From assembly GCA_002436005.1 (NCBI GenBank), contig DIXG01000075.1:6582-70581 (forward strand): DNA of 64,000 nucleotides. Reading direction: 5' to 3'. Shown here piece by piece: positions 59,170 to 64,000 of this stretch; the first letter of the stretch is position 1; every line of letters begins with the position of its first letter. Source of the stretch: Anaerolineaceae bacterium UBA6086. GTDB taxonomy: Bacteria > Chloroflexota > Anaerolineae > Anaerolineales > Anaerolineaceae. The notes under the pieces were generated by a model. That model was not told the DNA's origin and made no database searches. It was given only the letters and a program-made list of their open reading frames with translations. A program made the position numbers and the translations under genes.

Positions 59170-60882
59170 CTATTCCTTGTCATCTGACTGGATGCGTTCG
59201 ATGATAAAAATGCCGCTGGCACAGACCAGCATCAGCAGGGTGGACATCGCCAGCGCCTGGCCATAATTCATGGCGCCTGGCTGGGAGATGTAGCGGTAAA
59301 TGGCGACTGGTAAGGTGGGATAGGCAGGTTTTGCCAGGAAGGTGCTGGCGCCAAATTCGCCCAGGGAAATGGTGAGTGCGAAGATCGTGCTGACGATGAT
59401 GGCAGGGGAGAGCAGCGGCAGGTCCACTTCCCGCCAGGTGCGCAGCGGAGAAGCACCCAGCGCTCGGGCGGCATTCCTGAGCGAACGGGGGATGCTTCCC
59501 AGCGCGGGCGTCAGGGTGCGCACGATGAAGGGCAGCGCTACCAGGCTGTGTGCGATGGGCAGGAGAACTGGAAAGGAGATGTTGCTGAAGGGTGGGCGGT
59601 TGAATACGATCACAAAACCCAGACCCAGCGTGATGGCAGAAGCTCCCAGCGGCAGCATGAGTAAGGGATCGAGAATTTTGTTGATGTGAGAAGGCTGCTG
59701 CAGGCCGTAAGCGACCAGCAAACCCAGGCTGATTGTGATCAGGATGGTGATTAGCGCAAAGATGAACGAATTCCTGGCTGCAGCAATGGGCGGCACGTAG
59801 AACAGGGAGTCGCGCCGGTTGACGCCAAGCTCTCGGTAAAATTGAAGGGTCAGTCCCTGAGAAATTTCGCCGCGCTCTCCTCGGCTGGGCTCCAACTTCA
59901 CAACCGATCGCAGCGCAAGGGCTGCCAGGGGTGAAATCAAAAGGCTGAACAGGGTTATAACCAATAAGATCACCACGAACCGCTCAAATCCCTTTTTAGG
60001 GCGTCGTGTACCAAGCACCTGCGATCGGGGCGTGATCACCATTGACTGCTGACCGGCAAGTTTGTTGTGTGTGATGGTGATCAGCAGTGTGCAGATCAGC
60101 TGGAGGATGGAAAGAACGCTTGCCACAGGCAGGTTCAGCAGATGCAGCGCCTGGGTATAGATTTCTACTTCAAGTGTGGCAAATTGCGGTCCGCCGAGCA
60201 TCAGCACCACGCCAAAACTGGTGAAGTTGAACAAGAAAACCAGCAGTACTGACGCCAGTATGGACGGGCGCAGGAGAGGCAGTGTAACTTCGCGAAAGGT
60301 CTGCCAGGGGGTCGCGCCCAGCACTTTTGCTGCATGCTGTAAGCGGATATTTTGCTGTGCCCAGGCGTTGCTGACCACACGAATGATGATGGTGGTGTTG
60401 TAGAAGACATGGGCAGTCAGGATAGCGCCAAAGGTATTGAGAAACTGGATAGGAGGCGAGGACAGGTTGAACATGCTCATCAGCCCCAGGTTAACCCATC
60501 CGCGCGGTCCCAGCAGCGCATTGAAACCCGCTGCCACAACCACTGTGGGGAGGATGAAGGGCAGGGTGGTGAGCATTTTTAGGGCACGCTTGCCAGGAAA
60601 GGTGAAGCGTGCAAACAGCCATGCGCCCGGCAAGCCAATCAGCATTGTGAGCAGTGTGGAGAGCGCTGCCTGGCCAGTTGTGAACCACAATGGTTTCCAG
60701 ATCCTGTTCAGGTCCAATTCGGCAAGGTTAAACCCCCAGCGCGGTGAGATGAGCAGGTTGAAAAGCACCAGCAGCGGCTGATAGAAGAAGAATCCCAGAA
60801 AGGCGGCAGGCAGCAGCCAGAAGACAATCGCTCGCAGAGTGGGCTTTTGACGCCAGATGAGCAGGATCGATTTCATGTTCAT
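59170..60882 (-). CDS. thiP: Thiamine-type ABC transporter permease
   Basis: A 570-residue permease made of two fused halves with about twelve helices, as in ThiP and FbpB. EAA-type coupling loops appear twice: AAKVLGATPWQTFREVTLPLLRPS and AARALGASPLRTWREVDLPLLSPA. Length is near E. coli ThiP (~536). The ATG shares four bases with the ThiB stop (ATGA), so the two are translationally coupled. Confidence 0.92.
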   Translation of the reverse strand: MNMKSILLIWRQKPTLRAIVFWLLPAAFLGFFFYQPLLVLFNLLISPRWGFNLAELDLNRIWKPLWFTTGQAALSTLLTMLIGLPGAWLFARFTFPGKRALKMLTTLPFILPTVVVAAGFNALLGPRGWVNLGLMSMFNLSSPPIQFLNTFGAILTAHVFYNTTIIIRVVSNAWAQQNIRLQHAAKVLGATPWQTFREVTLPLLRPSILASVLLVFLFNFTSFGVVLMLGGPQFATLEVEIYTQALHLLNLPVASVLSILQLICTLLITITHNKLAGQQSMVITPRSQVLGTRRPKKGFERFVVILLVITLFSLLISPLAALALRSVVKLEPSRGERGEISQGLTLQFYRELGVNRRDSLFYVPPIAAARNSFIFALITILITISLGLLVAYGLQQPSHINKILDPLLMLPLGASAITLGLGFVIVFNRPPFSNISFPVLLPIAHSLVALPFIVRTLTPALGSIPRSLRNAARALGASPLRTWREVDLPLLSPAIIVSTIFALTISLGEFGASTFLAKPAYPTLPVAIYRYISQPGAMNYGQALAMSTLLMLVCASGIFIIERIQSDDKE

Positions 60883-61943
60883 CTATCCAGAACGGTGGCA
60901 ATCCAGTCCTGAATCCATCCTTCGCGGTGTTGTTCAATCAGGTCAGGGGATAGGGTGGCGGGTTGCTCGGGCACCTGGGTGTGGTCAATGAAAGCTTGCG
61001 GTAAGTCTGCCTCCTGGTTGACAGGGAAGACAAACATCTGCATGGGAATATCCTCCTGGAAGGGCACATCCAGCATGAAATCGACAAAGGCTTCCGCCAA
61101 CTCACGGTTTGGCGTGCCTTTCAGGATGCCGACAAATTCAATCTGACGGTAACAGGTATTGGGTCCGATGATTGAGGCAGTGGGCGCTTCTTCAAGCTCA
61201 ACCTCGGCGAAAATCACTTCAGCTGCCGGGCTGGAGCCATAAGAAACCACCATCGGCTGGGCGCCCTGACCGGTGGAGCCGCTGAAGTTGGTGTAATAGG
61301 CAGTTTCCCAATCGCTGACCACAACCAGGCCATTATTTGAAAGGGCACTCCAGTAATCCAGGTAGCCATCCTCGCCGAAGTGGGCAATAGTTGCTATCAG
61401 GAATGCCAAACCAGGAGAAGAGGTGGCGGGATTTTCTGTCACCAGCATGCCGGCATATTCGGGTTGGGTTAGCGCTTCTAATGAGTTAGGAACGGTCAGG
61501 TTGTTTGCTGTAAAAAAGGCTTTATCGTAATTGATGCACACATCCCCATAATCGACTGGTAAGGCGCGGAAGGTGGGATCAATCTGGAATTCTTGCGGGA
61601 TAAGCGCTAAATGCGGCGATTCATAGGGCTCAAAGATATCCTCCTCGAGCGCACGGGTGAGGAAGGTATTGTCCACGCCATAAAAAACATCTGCCAGCGG
61701 CGCTTCACGGGTCAGGATTGCCTGGTTGAGGGCAGAGCCAGTATCCCCGCCGCGCACAAAGTTGATGGTAACGCCGTGTTCAGTTTCAAATTGAGCGATA
61801 AGGCTCTCACTGACGGCAAAGGAGTCGTGGGTCATGACTGTGAGGGAGGGAGCTTGCTTGGGTGCACAGGCACTCATCATGAGGGTCAGCAGTAAGAATG
61901 CTGAAACTGCCAGGATGGGTTTTCTTATTTGTTTTCTCAACAT
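60879..61943 (-). CDS. thiB: Thiamine-type ABC transporter solute-binding lipoprotein
   Basis: A 354-residue extracellular lipoprotein with a lipobox MSAC. The mature part is a type-II periplasmic-binding fold of the ThiB kind: LTVMTHDSFAVSESLIAQFETEHGVTINFV is close to the known TbpA beginning, and VDYGDVCINYDK plus SSPGLAFLIATIAHFGEDGYLDYW are further hallmarks. AAAGGAC precedes the ATG. It overlaps the pyrophosphokinase by 7 bp. Under the TPP riboswitch it takes up thiamine or a close precursor when TPP is low. Confidence 0.93.
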   Translation of the reverse strand: MLRKQIRKPILAVSAFLLLTLMMSACAPKQAPSLTVMTHDSFAVSESLIAQFETEHGVTINFVRGGDTGSALNQAILTREAPLADVFYGVDNTFLTRALEEDIFEPYESPHLALIPQEFQIDPTFRALPVDYGDVCINYDKAFFTANNLTVPNSLEALTQPEYAGMLVTENPATSSPGLAFLIATIAHFGEDGYLDYWSALSNNGLVVVSDWETAYYTNFSGSTGQGAQPMVVSYGSSPAAEVIFAEVELEEAPTASIIGPNTCYRQIEFVGILKGTPNRELAEAFVDFMLDVPFQEDIPMQMFVFPVNQEADLPQAFIDHTQVPEQPATLSPDLIEQHREGWIQDWIATVLDR

Positions 61944-62614
61944 AATTTAGTCCTTTCACTTTCTTCACTTAATGAGTGAATACAGAGCAGCAGTCCTGAT
62001 TCAACGGTAACTGAGGCAGTGGCATGGGTCATCCGGTTGCTGATGCCGCGCGTCAGGTGCGGATAGAGGGTTTCACCCACCAACGGATATTGCAGACCCA
62101 GGGTGTGGATCCCGCTTGCCGGTCCATGCAGGGGCAGCAAAGAGACCTGGTCCCCGATTGTGCCGTGGATCTCTGCCGCCCTACGGATGAGGAACACTTC
62201 TTCTTGCCCATCTACCAGGCGGATGTCGGTGTCGGTCAGGTTTGGATGGGTGAGCAGGAAAATATTGCCAAGGGTTTGATCAAGGCGCTTTCCCAGGGCG
62301 GCGACCACCCAGATACTTTGGGGATAGCGCTCAAGCGCTGCCTGGAGTGCAAGCTCCAGGTCTGTTTGATCTTTATCTTCGGGATACTTGCGCACTTCCA
62401 CACCCATTGTGCGAAACCTTTCCACATCTCCTGGCTGGGCAGAGTCAAGGTCACCGATGATCAGGTTAGGGGTCAGTCCCAGCCGCGTCAAGTGGCGCAA
62501 TCCGCCATCCACTGCGATCAGGAAATCAACGCTGGCTATCTCGCTGCGGATGCGTTCTGGTGCAGGCAGGTCGCCATTCACAAAGAGAATCACTTTGTTT
62601 TCTGTTGAGTTCAT
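61937..62614 (-). CDS. thiN: Thiamine pyrophosphokinase
   Basis: It makes TPP from thiamine and ATP, trapping the imported vitamin. Motifs: AVDGGLRHLTRLGLTPNLIIGDLDS and the metal motif KDQTDLELAL, typical for the catalytic half; the C-terminal beta-part contains SNRMTHATASVTVESGLLL. The 225-residue length is normal. The ATG at 62614 directly follows the riboswitch terminator; the only Shine-Dalgarno-like run (GGAAGGG) lies in that hairpin's 3' arm, 9 nt before the ATG. A TTG at 62617 is an alternative start. It is the first gene of the operon thiN-thiB-thiP-thiQ-DUF402. Confidence 0.94.
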   Translation of the reverse strand: MNSTENKVILFVNGDLPAPERIRSEIASVDFLIAVDGGLRHLTRLGLTPNLIIGDLDSAQPGDVERFRTMGVEVRKYPEDKDQTDLELALQAALERYPQSIWVVAALGKRLDQTLGNIFLLTHPNLTDTDIRLVDGQEEVFLIRRAAEIHGTIGDQVSLLPLHGPASGIHTLGLQYPLVGETLYPHLTRGISNRMTHATASVTVESGLLLCIHSLSEESERTKLC

Positions 62615-62650
62615 CAAAAAACACCCTTCCTTTTTTGGGGAGGGTGTTGG
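62615..62650 (-). terminator. Riboswitch expression-platform terminator
   Basis: On the minus strand AACACCCTCC pairs with GGAAGGGTGTT (one bulged A), followed by six T and then the thiN ATG. The 3' arm contains the GGAAGGG ribosome-binding site, so the hairpin can also block translation. Confidence 0.85.
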
Positions 62651-62658
62651 TTATGGCG

Positions 62659-62756
62659 CAATCTCATCCCTCCGCCGGCATTATCCGGATCAGGTTTTGC
62701 GGGTCGAGGACGGCAGTCCTCCTCTCAGCCTGACAGGCAGGCTCCCCGTTCAACTG
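62659..62756 (-). promoter_or_regulatory. TPP riboswitch (THI element)
   Basis: The minus strand carries the conserved THI blocks in order: GGGGAGCC, GGCTGAGAGGA, CCTCGACCC, ACCTGATCCGGATAATGCCGG, then GGAGGGA. The outer P1 stem pairs CAGTT (62756-62752) with GATTG (62663-62659). It lies just upstream of a terminator and of the thiamine uptake and pyrophosphokinase genes, so TPP binding should switch the operon off. Confidence 0.96.
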
Positions 62757-62881
62757 TCTTTATGTATCTATCCCCTATCTTACCACAAGAGGATGGTCTG
62801 CGTCAATTTGGGGTTGTGCGCACCCGTCGGATGGACGATCGGTAAGTCAGCGAAATTCTTTTTGTGATGGAAGGCGGTTGG

Positions 62882-64000
62882 CTAAGGGGAGGTTATCCCT
62901 TCAATATTCCTCGGGAAGAGATCTTTTTTGATGTGCAGCGACCAGAAAACCAACCCAAGTGCAATCCCACCTGACAGCCCCAGTAATGTGAAACCCCAGG
63001 TGTAGGTGCCGGTCAGGTCATAGATGTAGTTGACAATCGGAGTGCTGATGCCAATGCCAGCCGCAAGGGTAGCAATGAAGATGCCCAAGAACTGGCTGTA
63101 GTTCCGGTCGCCGAGCAACGTTTTTGCGTAAAGCGGCACCAGCACCGTATTGGTGGAAACGGCAACCCCGCTGAAGAGGGCAAACACCCACACCAGCCAC
63201 CTTTCTGCCGCCAGGGTGATCAGAATCACGCTGATGATTAAGGCGCTGAGAGTAAAGGCCAGGCTGATTTTTATGCCGACCCGGTCATAGATCAGGCCGA
63301 TGACAATTTTGGCAATTGCCAGGACAAGAAATGCCGCGCTGGTGATGGCGGCACCGAAGAAAGTATCGAAACCCTTTTCCACAAGATAGGCTGGTGCACT
63401 TGCCAGCACAGGGTGAATGGCACACCCGATGAAAAAGACAGCCAGCATCCCGATCCGGTTGGCAGGTGAATTGATGAAATTCTTGAATGACAGCTTGTTC
63501 GTTGAATAGGAGGTGTGTTCCAGGCTTGGGGAGTAATCGATTTGCCGATTTTCTGAACCTGCCGGATTCATTTTAGGATGAGAGCGGATCAGGAAGATGA
63601 CAGGCAGCGCCGCAAATGCCACGAGGATCGCAGATAGCAGATAGGCTGATTTAAAGCCGTTTTGCGCAATCTGGTTTCCGATAATGATTGAGAACAAACT
63701 GCCCCCGAAACCGCTGCCTGATGCAATCAAGCCGAGCAGCAAGCCTTGCCTGGTGGTGAACCAGTTGTTGAGCAGCAGGGAGATGGAGGTGATGGAAGCC
63801 AGGGCGAGGCAAATTCCGGTTAAAAAGCTGGCAGCGTAAAAACCTACCAGGGTGTTTGAGAAGTAAGAGATGAGGAAGGCAATGGGAGCCATCAGAACGC
63901 CGATAATGATCAGTTTTCGAATGCCAAGCCATTTGAGGAGCGATCCGAAAAACAGTTGAAGGAGTACATTGATGATGGTGTTAGGAAAAGTTGAAAAGTG
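62882..64000 (-). CDS. Major facilitator superfamily transporter (5' end outside window)
   Basis: The frame is open from the right edge to a stop at 62882, 372 codons, so the N-terminus is missing. The visible part begins inside the first transmembrane bundle (NVLLQLFFGSLLKWLGIRKLIIIGVLMAP is the MFS motif A-like loop G-x-x-x-x-x-x-G-x-R). About eleven helices can be counted, with a central charged loop near KMNPAGSENRQIDYSP. Layout resembles the OFA (oxalate/formate antiporter) or MCT-like groups (GVAVSTNTVLVPLYAKTLLGDRNYSQFLG). Substrate unknown. Upstream context is not visible. A plain ATG occurs inside at 63892 but is not the true start. Confidence 0.85.
   Translation of the reverse strand, partial: HFSTFPNTIINVLLQLFFGSLLKWLGIRKLIIIGVLMAPIAFLISYFSNTLVGFYAASFLTGICLALASITSISLLLNNWFTTRQGLLLGLIASGSGFGGSLFSIIIGNQIAQNGFKSAYLLSAILVAFAALPVIFLIRSHPKMNPAGSENRQIDYSPSLEHTSYSTNKLSFKNFINSPANRIGMLAVFFIGCAIHPVLASAPAYLVEKGFDTFFGAAITSAAFLVLAIAKIVIGLIYDRVGIKISLAFTLSALIISVILITLAAERWLVWVFALFSGVAVSTNTVLVPLYAKTLLGDRNYSQFLGIFIATLAAGIGISTPIVNYIYDLTGTYTWGFTLLGLSGGIALGLVFWSLHIKKDLFPRNIEGITSP

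Overview
The window looks like a chromosomal segment of a mesophilic Chloroflexi bacterium, most likely class Anaerolineae. Lineage evidence is indirect: peptide-type solute-binding lipoproteins with a Cys lipobox followed by acidic Pro/Thr/Val linkers, mevalonate-pathway genes instead of MEP genes, a single-chain alpha-beta glycyl-tRNA synthetase, and many secreted or lipid-anchored enzymes. Genes are densely packed in short operons on both strands. I see no phage, integrase, transposase or CRISPR array.

Layout. 1-2.3 kb: an A+T-rich Hsp70/DnaK-type gene (minus strand) running off the left edge. 2.4-13.8 kb (plus): two small membrane proteins, RNase Z, a homocysteine methyltransferase-family protein, Maf, two tandem paralogous lipoprotein penicillin-binding proteins, RsgA, an orphan family-5 solute-binding lipoprotein and a frameshifted small membrane protein. 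14-22 kb: a complete oligopeptide-type ABC importer (binding protein, two permeases, two ATPases) behind a strong promoter, then a terminator and tRNA-Gln(TTG). 22-29 kb: GlmU, a CBS-domain membrane protein, cytidine deaminase, RecO, fused GlyQS. 29-34 kb: a HUMPS/OMPDC-family enzyme and a slipin (minus); then an MBL-fold protein, a small barrel protein, MutY and PCMT (plus). 34-41 kb: a secreted zinc protease, a lipoprotein, an FSA-like aldolase with an SIS protein, and UvrB.

41-49 kb (minus) is the most interesting region. In transcription order it carries a UbiD-family decarboxylase, the large and small subunits of aconitase X, UbiX, an M48 protease, a diphosphomevalonate-decarboxylase-like GHMP protein, then RseP and a HEAT-repeat protein. 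The set AcnX-L + AcnX-S + UbiD + UbiX is exactly what the archaeal mevalonate route through trans-anhydromevalonate 5-phosphate needs (phosphomevalonate dehydratase, anhydromevalonate phosphate decarboxylase, prenyl-FMN supply). Here it sits in a bacterium, beside a decarboxylase of the classical or alternative mevalonate routes.

49-57 kb: a secreted subtilase, a photolyase with a 20-codon leader ORF and alternative hairpins upstream, a five-copy palindromic repeat array, an aldo/keto reductase with ferredoxin-like clusters, and three small membrane proteins of DUF families. 57-62.8 kb (minus): a thiamine operon (TPP riboswitch, thiamine pyrophosphokinase, ThiB, ThiP, ThiQ, DUF402 protein). 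The right edge cuts an MFS transporter.

Regulatory signals of note are several TATAAT-like boxes only 6-7 nt before a start codon (possible leaderless mRNAs), extended -10 promoters before glyQS and the UbiD gene, and a TPP riboswitch whose terminator arm contains the ribosome-binding site. All assignments were made by eye, from motifs and reading frames; no database search was possible.
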